A stretch of 60,615 nucleotides of DNA from positions 1-60,615 of the forward strand of contig JBCCXT010000020.1 in the NCBI GenBank assembly GCA_039191215.1. Direction: 5' to 3'. The stretch is from HKCCE3408 sp039191215 (GTDB lineage Bacteria; Pseudomonadota; Alphaproteobacteria; Rhodobacterales; Rhodobacteraceae). The notes under the pieces are model-generated. The model was given only the letters and a program-made list of their open reading frames with translations. It made no database searches and was not told the DNA's origin. Shown one piece after another: positions 28,681 through 36,689 of the stretch. Position numbers and translations under genes: made by a program. Every line of letters begins with the position of its first letter. Positions within the stretch are counted from its first letter, which is position 1.

Positions 28681-29733
28681 ATGAAGATCACTGCCTTAGC
28701 CATCCCAAGTCACGAAGAGGTCGTCCGGGTCGAGGACCCGCAATCGGGACTTTTGGGGTTCATCGCCGTGCATTCGACGGTTCGGGGGCCTGCGGCAGGC
28801 GGTTTACGGATGCGCCCGTACAAAGATCAGGCTGCAGCGCTGGACGATGTGTTGGCGCTAAGCCGGGGGATGAGCTTCAAGAATGCCGCTGCCGATTTGC
28901 CGCTTGGCGGCGGAAAGGCCGTGATCATTGGTGATGTGGCCAGTAAATCCGACGCTCAGTTGCGCGCTTTCGGGCAAGCCATCAACACATTGGCGGGGCG
29001 GTATTGGACGGCCGAAGATATGGGGATGACGCCGGCGGATATGGCGGTGATTGCCGAGACGACGCGCTATGTGGCCGGTCGTGATGCCGGCGCATTTGCC
29101 TCGGGCGATCCTTCGCCCATCACAGCACGCGGCATCTTTCAATCCATCCGCACGACAGCCAGGCACCGGTTCGGCGTCGCCAACTTGGAGGGCAGAGTTG
29201 TCGCCATTCAGGGGTTGGGTCATGTCGGCTGGCATTTGGGCGTTTTGCTGCGTGCGGCAGGTGCCTCGCTGATCGCCGCTGATACCGATGCTGCGCGCGT
29301 AGAACAGGCCGCGCGCTGCTTGGGCGCAGATGTGGTCGGGCCAGAGGATATCTTGACCGTGCCAGCGGACATATTGGCGCCCTGTGCTATCGGCGGTGTT
29401 TTGAATGCAAGAACCGTGCCCAATCTGAACGTTGCCGCGATTTGCGGCGGCGCCAATACGCAGCTGGCCACGCCCGAGGACGGCGCCAGGCTCGCGGCGC
29501 GGGGCATCCTCTATGCGCCCGATTACATCGTGAATGCTGGCGGGATCATCAATGTTGCAACAGAGATACTGCGCCTTCGGGATGCAGACGGTTTTGTTGA
29601 GGCGAAACTGGCAGCGCTTGACGCAACGCTTGACCAGATATTTGGCGAGGCCAAGCGGCTCGGCAAAACGCCCGATGCCGTGGCCGACGCAATCGTCGCA
29701 TCCCGCTTCGTGCCGCCGCTACAGGCCGCATAA
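28681..29733 (+). CDS. Leucine-type (Glu/Leu/Phe/Val) amino acid dehydrogenase
   Basis: About 350 residues, the length of leucine/valine dehydrogenases rather than hexameric glutamate dehydrogenases. Substrate-binding motifs are GPAAGGLRMRPY and the lysines in MSFKNAAADLPLGGGKAVI. The NAD-binding domain begins at GRVVAIQGLGHVGWHLG. CGGANTQLATPEDG and VNAGGIINVATEI are typical later blocks. The ATG at 28681 has GGAG 8 nt upstream. Probably deaminates branched-chain amino acids, and is divergent from an Lrp-type regulator. Confidence 0.92.
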   Translation: MKITALAIPSHEEVVRVEDPQSGLLGFIAVHSTVRGPAAGGLRMRPYKDQAAALDDVLALSRGMSFKNAAADLPLGGGKAVIIGDVASKSDAQLRAFGQAINTLAGRYWTAEDMGMTPADMAVIAETTRYVAGRDAGAFASGDPSPITARGIFQSIRTTARHRFGVANLEGRVVAIQGLGHVGWHLGVLLRAAGASLIAADTDAARVEQAARCLGADVVGPEDILTVPADILAPCAIGGVLNARTVPNLNVAAICGGANTQLATPEDGARLAARGILYAPDYIVNAGGIINVATEILRLRDADGFVEAKLAALDATLDQIFGEAKRLGKTPDAVADAIVASRFVPPLQAA

Positions 29734-29811
29734 CGTGAATTGAAGACATCGCGCGAAACGGGCATCCTGCCGCAATCAATCTGATACGATTGATCTTTTG
29801 GGGGCTTTTGG

Positions 29812-30117
29812 ATGCGGGTTTTGGTGGGTTTGAGTTTTGCCCTGGCGGCAACATTGAGTTTCGTTGAGAGCGCCCATGGCAATCCGGTCGAACGGGCCTG
29901 TAGAGCCGCCGGTCGCGCCCAATCGGCCGAGCTTTGTAGCTGTATCGGGGCGGCCGCGTCCCTGACACTGGGCGAACGGGATCAAGCCCTGGCCGCGGAT
30001 TTCTTTGCCAATCCGCAAGCCGCCCAAGACATCCGCATGTCCGACCGCCGCCGGGATGAGGCGTTTTGGGACAGATATCTAAACTTCGGTCAGGTCGCCG
30101 AAGATATGTGCGGTTGA
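29812..30117 (+). CDS. Small exported cysteine-containing protein
   Basis: A 101-residue protein with a Sec signal peptide (MRVLVGLSFALAATLSFVES, cleavage near AHG). The mature part of about 78 residues has four cysteines (RACRAAG, ELCSCIG, EDMCG) and is predicted helical. The family is unknown to me. Its 3' end overlaps the convergent phosphatase gene by 28 nt. Confidence 0.8.
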   Translation: MRVLVGLSFALAATLSFVESAHGNPVERACRAAGRAQSAELCSCIGAAASLTLGERDQALAADFFANPQAAQDIRMSDRRRDEAFWDRYLNFGQVAEDMCG

Positions 30118-30530
30118 GCCGCCCAGCTGGCAGCGCCCGCTTCGATAAGATCAAGTGCGCCGTCAAAATCGCGGGTGTAGTACGGGTCAGGCACGTCCCC
30201 GCCGCCGCTATGGCTCAGAAAAAGCTCAACATTTGCTGTGGCATCGCTTGGTGCCATTGCGCGCAGGTTGGCCAGGTTTTTCGCATCCATCGCTAGGATC
30301 AAGTCAAATGCCGTGAAGTCGCTCGCACGCACTTGACGCGCCCGCAACGCCGAGAGGTCGTAGCCACGACAGGCTGCCGCCTCGATCGCGGGCGGATAGG
30401 GCGGATCACCAAGATGCCAGCTGCCGGTTCCAGCGCTTTCGATCTCTGCGCCAGGAAGATAGGCGGCCAACACGGCCTCAGCTGTGGGCGAGCGACATAT
30501 ATTGCCCAAACAAACGCAGAGAATTCGCAT
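30090..30530 (-). CDS. Low-molecular-weight protein tyrosine phosphatase
   Basis: A 146-residue enzyme. The active-site P-loop CLGNICRS (C-X5-R-S) is at the N-terminus, right after the first strand (MRILCV). The general acid lies in VPDPYYTRDF near residue 115, the usual DPY motif. Single domain, normal length. Its physiological target is unknown. It overlaps the convergent small exported-protein gene at its 3' end. Confidence 0.95.
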   Translation of the reverse strand: MRILCVCLGNICRSPTAEAVLAAYLPGAEIESAGTGSWHLGDPPYPPAIEAAACRGYDLSALRARQVRASDFTAFDLILAMDAKNLANLRAMAPSDATANVELFLSHSGGGDVPDPYYTRDFDGALDLIEAGAASWAAQPHISSAT

Positions 30531-30643
30531 ATCAGCCCTGTTTACCTTGTTCGAACCTTACTGGCGAAGTTTGCTTTAAATTTTAGTATAGGCAAACACG
30601 GGACGGGTGGGGCCGCCCCAGTGACCAGTTGACGGAGTATTGA

Positions 30644-31138
30644 GTGACGCGGATTTGGGCGATGGTGGCGCTGGCTCTTGCCCTAGGCGGCGAAGGTCGC
30701 GCAGAGGAACTGACGGTGGCGGCACCGCAGGGTTTTCAGTTGGACCTGGCCATTGCAACCCACACGGCCCAAATCCGCGAGTTTCTACCCATCGGCCAAT
30801 CCCGAGAGACCTGGCAGGAGCGCGTGATCGTTCAGCGCTTTCCCGGCCTTTCCGACCTCGACCCTGATCAGTTTTTATCCGGCGTGGCCAATAGGGCATT
30901 GGCCGATTGCGGCCCTGGCGGATCGGCGGAGGTTATTGCGCTATCTACGTCTGGTGCCATGGTTCGAGTGACCTGCCAGGAGCCGCGCGAAATGGGCCAG
31001 ACGGAGACGTTCATCGCCAAAGCTGTCCCAAGTGAGGCCGGCTTGACGATTGTTCAGGCCGTCTGGCGCGGTGATGCCTCGCCAGAGACCATGGCGCGCT
31101 GGCTCAACTACCTTTTGGAGGTCTGCCCGGGCGGCTAA
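30644..31138 (+). CDS. Exported protein, paralogue of the next gene
   Basis: A 164-residue protein with a short signal peptide (IWAMVALALALGGEGRA). The GTG at 30644 is supported by CGGAG 7-8 nt upstream. The mature part contains REFLPIGQSRETWQERV followed by QRFP and two cysteines (ALADCGPGG, VTCQEP), plus a C-terminal CPGG. It aligns with the following gene product across its length (REYLQPGDTVDDWREM, then QRFP). The family is unknown to me. It is 42 nt from its paralogue. Confidence 0.8.
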   Translation: MTRIWAMVALALALGGEGRAEELTVAAPQGFQLDLAIATHTAQIREFLPIGQSRETWQERVIVQRFPGLSDLDPDQFLSGVANRALADCGPGGSAEVIALSTSGAMVRVTCQEPREMGQTETFIAKAVPSEAGLTIVQAVWRGDASPETMARWLNYLLEVCPGG

Positions 31139-31180
31139 ATCGGATTGCTGGCCGTGCCATCGCAAGATTATGCTGGCCGG

Positions 31181-31708
31181 ATGAACGCCCGGATACCTTT
31201 CACACTTTGCGCCGCAGCATTGATCGCCGCATCGCCTGGCATGACGCAGGAGCAAGCCGCCTTCGAGCAATTGCCGGGCTTCGAACTGGCGTTCCAAACC
31301 GAAGATGACGGCGAGTTCATCCGTGAGTACCTACAACCCGGCGACACCGTGGATGATTGGCGCGAGATGCAAACGCATCAGCGCTTTCCGAGCTGGGCCG
31401 GCGGCAATCCGATCCAGTTTTTGCGGCTGCTCGCCGGCCAACTGCAAGAAGCCTGCCCCGAAGTCGGGTTTCGGGTCACCAATGCCACTGTTGCAGGTGG
31501 CTATCCCAACGCGGCGATCTACGGGCGCTGTCTCAACCCACAAGCTGAGTGGTTTGTGATCGTCGCGATCTCCGGCGACGAAGCCTTGCACGTTGTCCAG
31601 CATTCCTGGCGGATCGAACCGGCCCAGGCGGCCTTCGCCGCCCGTCTGGAGGCGTTGACTTCTGTCCCGCTCTGCCGGGCCGCGCGCAGTCCGGTTGAAT
31701 GTCCTTGA
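31181..31708 (+). CDS. Exported protein, paralogue of the preceding gene
   Basis: About 175 residues, starting at the ATG at 31181 (MNARIPFTLCAAALIAASPG is a plausible signal peptide, cleavage near GMTQ). Shared with the 30644 product are the W-x-E ... QRFP block, the central QFLRLLAGQLQEACPE and the AIYGRCLNP stretch matching VTCQEPREM. Four cysteines lie in the mature part. A tandem duplication is the simplest explanation. Function unknown. Confidence 0.78.
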   Translation: MNARIPFTLCAAALIAASPGMTQEQAAFEQLPGFELAFQTEDDGEFIREYLQPGDTVDDWREMQTHQRFPSWAGGNPIQFLRLLAGQLQEACPEVGFRVTNATVAGGYPNAAIYGRCLNPQAEWFVIVAISGDEALHVVQHSWRIEPAQAAFAARLEALTSVPLCRAARSPVECP

Positions 31709-31840
31709 GGTGTGTGATGCTGGTTGCGGGCGATCAATCCACCGCAGTTTTTTGCGCCGTAGTAGTGGCCTGGTGGCCTGATGCGGCAGGGGTCCACCGG
31801 TGGGAATAGATGCACGAGCGTAACGGATGCGAGAGGTGAC

Positions 31841-32536
31841 ATGGCGCGGATCGTTGTTCTGACCGGCGCGGGTGTCTCCGCCGAAAGCGGGCTTGGAACC
31901 TTTCGCGACAAGGGTGGCCTATGGTCGAAATATGATCTTGCGGAGGTGGCCACACCTGAGGGTTTCGCGCAGAATCCAGGTCTTGTGCATGAATTCTACA
32001 ATGCCCGCCGTGCCAACGCGGTCGAAGCGGCGCCGAATGACGCGCATCACGCTCTTGCCCGACTTGAAGCGGGCCTGGGCGAAAAGCTCACGTTGATCAC
32101 GCAAAACATCGACACCTTGCACGAGGCCGCGGGATCGACACGGGTTTTTCATATGCATGGCCGGATTGATCAGGCGCTTTGCGCGGCTTGTGGTCACCGT
32201 TGGATGGCGCCTTTGGTCATGGCGCCGCCCGATCCTTGTCCGGATTGCCGAACGCCCGCCACGCGGCCCGACATCGTTTGGTTCGGAGAGATGCCCTATT
32301 GGATGGACGAAATCACTGAAGCCGTGGCGCGCGCTGATCTTTTCGTCTCAATCGGCACCAGCGGAGAGGTCTACCCCGCTGCCGGATTTGTCGCCGAGGC
32401 GAAGGCAATCGGTGCCCAAACGCTGGAGCTTAACATGGAAGCCTCGGGGAGGGGCCGCCTCTTTGACACGGTTCGGCTTGGTCCTGCGACCCAGACCGTG
32501 CCGGCTTGGGTCGCAGAGATGCTTGGGCCTCTTTAG
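31841..32536 (+). CDS. cobB: NAD-dependent protein deacylase (sirtuin, CobB family)
   Basis: Removes acyl groups from protein lysines using NAD+. About 231 residues. Sirtuin motifs in order: LTGAGVSAESGLGTFRDK (NAD binding), ITQNIDTLHEAAG, the catalytic histidine in HMHGRI, the zinc ligands CAACG and CPDCR, then DIVWFGEMPYWM and ELNMEASG. The ATG at 31841 is preceded by GAGAGG. The frame is open upstream to 31781, but homology starts here. Its stop codon overlaps that of the convergent copper-chaperone gene. Confidence 0.95.
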   Translation: MARIVVLTGAGVSAESGLGTFRDKGGLWSKYDLAEVATPEGFAQNPGLVHEFYNARRANAVEAAPNDAHHALARLEAGLGEKLTLITQNIDTLHEAAGSTRVFHMHGRIDQALCAACGHRWMAPLVMAPPDPCPDCRTPATRPDIVWFGEMPYWMDEITEAVARADLFVSIGTSGEVYPAAGFVAEAKAIGAQTLELNMEASGRGRLFDTVRLGPATQTVPAWVAEMLGPL

Positions 32537-33030
32537 CTGTCAGCGCCGTGGCTGCCATGGCCTGCACCATGGCTACCGTGACCACCATGTCCGCCATGGC
32601 CATCGACCCGGTCGTTATCGACCGTGAAGGTAACGGTCATCGGGTCGGCATGGTCAAATTCGATCGTGAAGGTCACTTCTGTGCCGTTCTCCCACGCGCC
32701 GTTGAGACCCATGAACATGACATGGGCGCCGCCGCGGGCAAGCTCTAACATGCCGCCGGCCTCGATTGGAAAGCCGTCCTCGACCTCGACCATGCGCATG
32801 ACGCCGTTTGTGTCTTCGATGTGGGTGTGCAGCTCCACCCTTTGCGCTGCATCCGAGGTCACCGCGACCACGCGGTCATCGGCATCGGACATGTTCATGA
32901 TTGTCATAAACGCCGCGCCCGCTTGTGGGTTGGATGATCGGGCATAGCCGTTTTCAACGGCCATTTGCGCCGCGGCAAATGACGGGATTGCGACCATTGC
33001 GGCAGCAAGTGTGAAGGATTTCAAATCCAT
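32533..33030 (-). CDS. Periplasmic copper chaperone, PCu(A)C domain with His-rich tail
   Basis: About 165 residues. A signal peptide (FTLAAAMVAIPSFAAA) is followed by a PCu(A)C domain whose copper ligands are visible: H in VELHTHIED, M in GVMRMVEV, and H and M in GGAHVMFMGL. The C-terminal 25 residues are a His/Gly tail with at least five HG repeats, an additional likely metal-binding site. The ATG at 33030 is preferred to an upstream in-frame ATG. PCu(A)C proteins deliver Cu(I) to cytochrome oxidase. The gene lies 13 nt downstream of a DUF2946-like gene on the same strand, a common pairing. Confidence 0.93.
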   Translation of the reverse strand: MDLKSFTLAAAMVAIPSFAAAQMAVENGYARSSNPQAGAAFMTIMNMSDADDRVVAVTSDAAQRVELHTHIEDTNGVMRMVEVEDGFPIEAGGMLELARGGAHVMFMGLNGAWENGTEVTFTIEFDHADPMTVTFTVDNDRVDGHGGHGGHGSHGAGHGSHGADS

Positions 33031-33043
33031 TGTGGAAGCGCTT

Positions 33044-33427
33044 TCATATAGGGAGATTTCGGTCAGTTGGAGGTATCGAGAAGGCGTCAAGCGGCGGCGC
33101 CCGGGCCGAGCTGGTGCGCACCGGTGGTGGGGCGAGCTGGTCGAGGGGCAAGGTCAGCACATGGGTCTGGGCCATAACCGGCGCTACCAGGCGCGGCGCC
33201 GCCGGTGCCAAGGCCAACGGGCCGATTATGCAATCGGCGCAAATAGCCAGGGCGTCAGCTGGGGCTCCGTTCGGCGCAAGATAGACCGTCACGGCCACTT
33301 CGCCGATGCACAAAACGGATGTGCCATGCAATGTCATACCCGCGCGCGCGACGGCGGAATGCGCCGCTGTCAGCAGCAACAGTGCCACAAGCATGCTTGA
33401 AGAGATCCGAGTGAACAGGGTGGCCAT
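33044..33427 (-). CDS. Small exported protein, DUF2946-like
   Basis: About 127 residues. An N-terminal hydrophobic signal (MLVALLLLTAAHSAVARA) is followed by a mature part with three cysteines, including the ICADCII pair typical of DUF2946-like proteins, and a C-terminal Pro/Arg-rich stretch (RAPPLDAFSIPP). DUF2946 genes commonly sit next to copper genes; here the next gene is the PCu(A)C chaperone. Assignment to the family is by resemblance of the CxxC and RAPP motifs only. The ATG at 33427 is preferred to one at 33460. Confidence 0.7.
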   Translation of the reverse strand: MATLFTRISSSMLVALLLLTAAHSAVARAGMTLHGTSVLCIGEVAVTVYLAPNGAPADALAICADCIIGPLALAPAAPRLVAPVMAQTHVLTLPLDQLAPPPVRTSSARAPPLDAFSIPPTDRNLPI

Positions 33428-33490
33428 CACAACGCAGCGTAAATTGGGCCCCCGCTTCACTACAACTCACAATGCCGTCCGTGTCCACGC

Positions 33491-33513
33491 AAAAAGGGCC
33501 CCGGCGGGGGCCC
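33491..33513 (-). terminator. Intrinsic terminator of rpmB
   Basis: On the minus strand GGGCCCC and GGGGCCC pair around a 4-nt loop (33496-33513), followed directly by TTTTT (33491-33495). It lies 27 nt after the rpmB stop. Confidence 0.9.
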
Positions 33514-33539
33514 ATCAGCTGCAATTGGTGATAATCCGC

Positions 33540-33830
33540 TTACGCCTCGGCTGCCTGGGCTTTTGCGATGTCGCGCTTGATCTTGAGCGCTTTGGGCGAC
33601 AGGTCTGCATCTTTCGCCTTGGCAAGAAACGCGTCGAGGCCACCGCGATGATCGACGGTCCGCAACGCGGCGTTCGAAATCCTCAGGCGGAAGCGCCGGT
33701 CGAGCACTTCGGAGCCGAGTGTCACCTCCGAAAGATTCGGCAAGAAGCGCCGCTTGGTTTTGTTGTTGGCATGGCTGACATTGTTGCCAACCATTGGGCC
33801 TTTGCCGGTCAGTTCGCAAACACGCGACAT
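33540..33830 (-). CDS. rpmB: 50S ribosomal protein L28
   Basis: Component of the large ribosomal subunit; 96 residues, as in other alphaproteobacteria. The start MSRVCELTGKGPMVGNNVSH is canonical, followed by the basic NNKTKRRFLPNL block. The ATG at 33830 is chosen on that basis (the frame is open to 33860). It ends in a strong intrinsic terminator and appears to be a single-gene transcript. Confidence 0.98.
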   Translation of the reverse strand: MSRVCELTGKGPMVGNNVSHANNKTKRRFLPNLSEVTLGSEVLDRRFRLRISNAALRTVDHRGGLDAFLAKAKDADLSPKALKIKRDIAKAQAAEA

Positions 33831-33978
33831 GGGATCACCTTCGGAAGCGGTTAAAAACATGCGGGCGTGGGGACCAATCCCACGCCCGGAAAGTTGGCGG
33901 GTGGATACGGGGCCGGGGCATGGCTGTCAACCCGTCAATGCCCTTGTCGCGGCAGCTGTCAGGCGGCAAGCTGGTGCC

Positions 33979-34650
33979 ATGGGCCAAGAGCAGGGCGAAA
34001 CATTGCGCGAAACCGCGCTTTACAGGCCGGTAAAGGCGTTTCTTGAAGCGGCAGGCTTTGAGGTCAAGGCCGAGATTGGCGCGGCTGATGTGGTCGCGCT
34101 GAAGCCTGGCGCCGAGCCGGTCATCGTTGAGCTAAAAACCGGGTTTTCTCTGCAGCTTTTCCATCAGGCCGTGGCCCGGCTGTCACTTTCCGATCAGGTT
34201 TATCTGGCGGTGCCGCGCGGGCCGGGGCGGCGTTTCCAACGCGCGCTTTCTGACAATGTGAAACTGGCGCGGCGGCTGGGGCTGGGCTTGATGACGGTGC
34301 GGCTGGGGACGGGTCTGGTGGAGGTGCATTGTGATCCCGGGCCGTATGCGCCGCGGAAATCGGCGCCGCGGCGGTCAGCCTTGCTGCGCGAATTTGCCCG
34401 CAGGCGGGGTGACCCGAACCTAGGCGGTGCGTCGGGTGCCCGTGTGACCGCCTATCGCCAGGATGCGATGGCCTGCGCCGCGCAGTTGCGCGCAGGCCCG
34501 GCAAAAGGTGCGGCGATTGCTGCAGCGACCGGCGTGGCGCGCGCCACCCGGATCATGCGGGACAATCATTACGGCTGGTTCGAGCGGGTTGAGACCGGGA
34601 TTTACGCGCTGAGCGCTGCTGGATTGGAGGCAATCAGGGATGCTAAATGA
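33979..34650 (+). CDS. DUF2161-like (PD-(D/E)XK-type) protein
   Basis: About 223 residues. The N-terminal half has the arrangement of a PD-(D/E)XK fold: a conserved glutamate in VKAEIGAADVVAL (GxxD) then VIVELKTGFS (ExK). The C-terminal part has a winged-helix character (GAAIAAATGVARATRIMRDN). The pattern suggests the DUF2161 family; nuclease activity has not been established to my knowledge. Its last 11 nt overlap the start of yjbQ, so the two are translationally linked. Confidence 0.8.
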   Translation: MGQEQGETLRETALYRPVKAFLEAAGFEVKAEIGAADVVALKPGAEPVIVELKTGFSLQLFHQAVARLSLSDQVYLAVPRGPGRRFQRALSDNVKLARRLGLGLMTVRLGTGLVEVHCDPGPYAPRKSAPRRSALLREFARRRGDPNLGGASGARVTAYRQDAMACAAQLRAGPAKGAAIAAATGVARATRIMRDNHYGWFERVETGIYALSAAGLEAIRDAK

Positions 34651-35056
34651 ATTTTTCATCGAGACGCGCGGCCCGGGATTGACGGAGTTCACCAGCGAGG
34701 TGTCGGCCTGGTTGGCGGGCGGCGGTGATGGTCTTTGCACACTCATGGTGCGCCACAGCTCGGCAAGCCTGCTAATCCAGGAAAACGCCGATCCTGACGT
34801 TCGGGTCGATCTGATGAATTGGCTTAACCGGTTTGTACCGCCCGGCGATGACCCCTCGATGTCGTGGCTGACCCATGTGCTGGAAGGGCCTGATGATATG
34901 CCGGCCCATATTCGGGCGGCGCATTTGCCGATCAGCCTGCAGGTGCCGGTGCAGGCAGGGCAATTGATGCTTGGAACTTGGCAAGGGATTTATCTGGTTG
35001 AGCATCGTAGGCGGCCCCATAGGCGCCGGGTTGCGGCGCACTTTTCGGTCGATTGA
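34640..35056 (+). CDS. YjbQ family protein (UPF0047)
   Basis: A 138-residue single-domain protein of the YjbQ/UPF0047 family, sometimes annotated as secondary thiamine-phosphate synthase. Characteristic blocks are LCTLMVRHSSASLLIQENAD, the histidine-containing SWLTHVLEGPDDMPAHI and LGTWQGIYLVEHR. Overlaps the end of the DUF2161-like gene by 11 nt. Confidence 0.92.
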   Translation: MLNEFFIETRGPGLTEFTSEVSAWLAGGGDGLCTLMVRHSSASLLIQENADPDVRVDLMNWLNRFVPPGDDPSMSWLTHVLEGPDDMPAHIRAAHLPISLQVPVQAGQLMLGTWQGIYLVEHRRRPHRRRVAAHFSVD

Positions 35057-35078
35057 GGGCGCTGCGGCGATGGGCGGA

Positions 35079-35121
35079 GCGCTTTGTCGGCTCCCCACAC
35101 GGGGGGAGGCCTCCGCAGCGC
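35079..35121. repeat. Palindromic repeat, family 2, copy A
   Basis: GTCGGCTCCCC, a short spacer and GGGGGAGGCCTCC, flanked by GCGC. The reverse complement of 59597-59639 matches it closely. It lies in the gap between yjbQ and the methyltransferase gene 3' ends. Confidence 0.6.
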
Positions 35122-35220
35122 AGTCGCTTAGCGCTCCCGCCTGCTGGAAGCGCAGGCGGTTCGTTCGGTCCCTATTGCTGCGCCAGGCCGCTTTGACAGC
35201 GTGGCCTTTGCCTTGTGTCC

Positions 35221-35979
35221 CTATCCGATGAGGACCGGGTGGCCGTGCAGCGGCTGCTCGATATGGTGTCGGCCATGGCTTGCGCGGTTGATGAAACCGG
35301 TGGCGGCCTCGTCTGAGCCTGCACGGAAGATGTCTTCAATCGCGGCGCGGTAGCCATCCGCCTCAGACCGGTGGGCCAGGAACAGTTTGTTGCCGATGAA
35401 GGCCACTGGAACCATCCGTCGCGGACGCGACAAAAACGCATTCACCGCCTGGTTCACGCCCAATGTCAGCGGGTTGAGGAAGTCGTCCGCCGCCACGATC
35501 CCGTTTGGCGCCAGAAGCGCATCGGCCATTTCCATATCGTTGTAGACATTCTCGTAATCATGCGCGCCATCGACGGAGATGAACCGGGGTTGGCCGATTT
35601 GGTCGAGGATATCCTGCGCGCTCACCATCGAGGACATACATTCCCACAGCGTATAGGCATCCTTTGCCGATGCGCCCAGGGCTTTCTCCATCTCTCGGTC
35701 GACGCGGGCGGTATTGGTGTATTGAAATGTGTCGATGCCGAGGACCTGGTTGCGTTGGCGCAAGGCGCTGTCGACCAGGAGCGAGAAGTATTTGCCGCAC
35801 ATCACACCGACCTCAAGCAGGTTGCCGGTGATGCCGCTGGCCTCTTGCCAGCGCAGGATGTCGACCGTCCGCCGTGCCGTCACGGGCTCCAACCAGCCGT
35901 GAATTTCGGCGGCCTTGGCACAGATGTCAAAGCGCCCCTCGGCGCGCGATTCCAGGGTGGCAGTATCGGTCGAGGTCAT
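35221..35979 (-). CDS. Class I SAM-dependent methyltransferase
   Basis: About 252 residues. The SAM-binding motif is LLEVGVMCGKYFSLLVD near 53-69, followed by the acidic strand LGIDTFQ. Motif later in the fold: FISVDGAHDYENVYNDM and GGIVAADD-type strand (NGIVAADDF). The pattern resembles the class I methyltransferases associated with cephalosporin hydroxylase/macrocin-type proteins. The substrate is unknown; these often act on sugars or small metabolites. The ATG at 35979 is preferred over 36033. Confidence 0.82.
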   Translation of the reverse strand: MTSTDTATLESRAEGRFDICAKAAEIHGWLEPVTARRTVDILRWQEASGITGNLLEVGVMCGKYFSLLVDSALRQRNQVLGIDTFQYTNTARVDREMEKALGASAKDAYTLWECMSSMVSAQDILDQIGQPRFISVDGAHDYENVYNDMEMADALLAPNGIVAADDFLNPLTLGVNQAVNAFLSRPRRMVPVAFIGNKLFLAHRSEADGYRAAIEDIFRAGSDEAATGFINRASHGRHHIEQPLHGHPVLIG

Positions 35980-36217
35980 GGGCACTCTTTCTGATAGGAC
36001 GGGGCTTAGTTTCGAACGGGTCCTGTTCGCCATAGGGCGGCTATGGTTAAGGCGCGGTTACGCCCTCGGCTGAGCATGCGGCCGCATTCTCTTGATGATA
36101 TCGCCAGATGCTGTGGGTTGTGTTTTGCCCCTACCCAACATCTTTGCCGAACCCTATAGTGGTGCTCACAAGCGAAATGTCCGGCGGACACGGACCGGCA
36201 GGTAAGGGAATACGGCC

Positions 36218-36685
36218 ATGCGTTGCCCGTTTTGCGGAAATGTCGATACGCAAGTGAAAGACTCGCGTCCGGCAGAGGACCACGTGGCGATACGGCGCCG
36301 CCGGTTCTGCCCGGCATGCGGCGGCCGTTTCACCACGTACGAGCGGGTGCAGCTGCGTGATCTGGTGGTGATCAAATCGAACGGTAAGCGTGAGGATTTC
36401 GACCGCGACAAGCTGGAGCGTTCGATCCGCATCTCGATGCAGAAACGGCCGATCGAGCCGGAACGGATCGACCAGATGATATCGGGCATTGTGCGGCGGC
36501 TGGAAAGCATGGGCGAGACAGATATCCCGTCGAAAGTCATCGGTGAAATTGTCATGGAACGTTTGGCCGCGATCGACACGGTTGCGTATGTCCGGTTTGC
36601 TAGCGTGTACAAGAATTTCCAGGCGACCGACGATTTCGAGGAATTCCTGTCCCAGCTAACGCCGCCAAAACCCACCGAGGCTTAA
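36218..36685 (+). CDS. nrdR: Transcriptional repressor NrdR
   Basis: Zinc-ribbon and ATP-cone regulator of ribonucleotide reductase genes; 155 residues. The four zinc cysteines are in MRCPFCGN and RRFCPACGGRF. The ATP-cone begins at LVVIKSNGKREDFDRDKL. It heads a plus-strand run into ribD, four nt away, which is the usual alphaproteobacterial order nrdR-rib-nusB. Confidence 0.97.
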   Translation: MRCPFCGNVDTQVKDSRPAEDHVAIRRRRFCPACGGRFTTYERVQLRDLVVIKSNGKREDFDRDKLERSIRISMQKRPIEPERIDQMISGIVRRLESMGETDIPSKVIGEIVMERLAAIDTVAYVRFASVYKNFQATDDFEEFLSQLTPPKPTEA

Positions 36686-36689
36686 GCCT

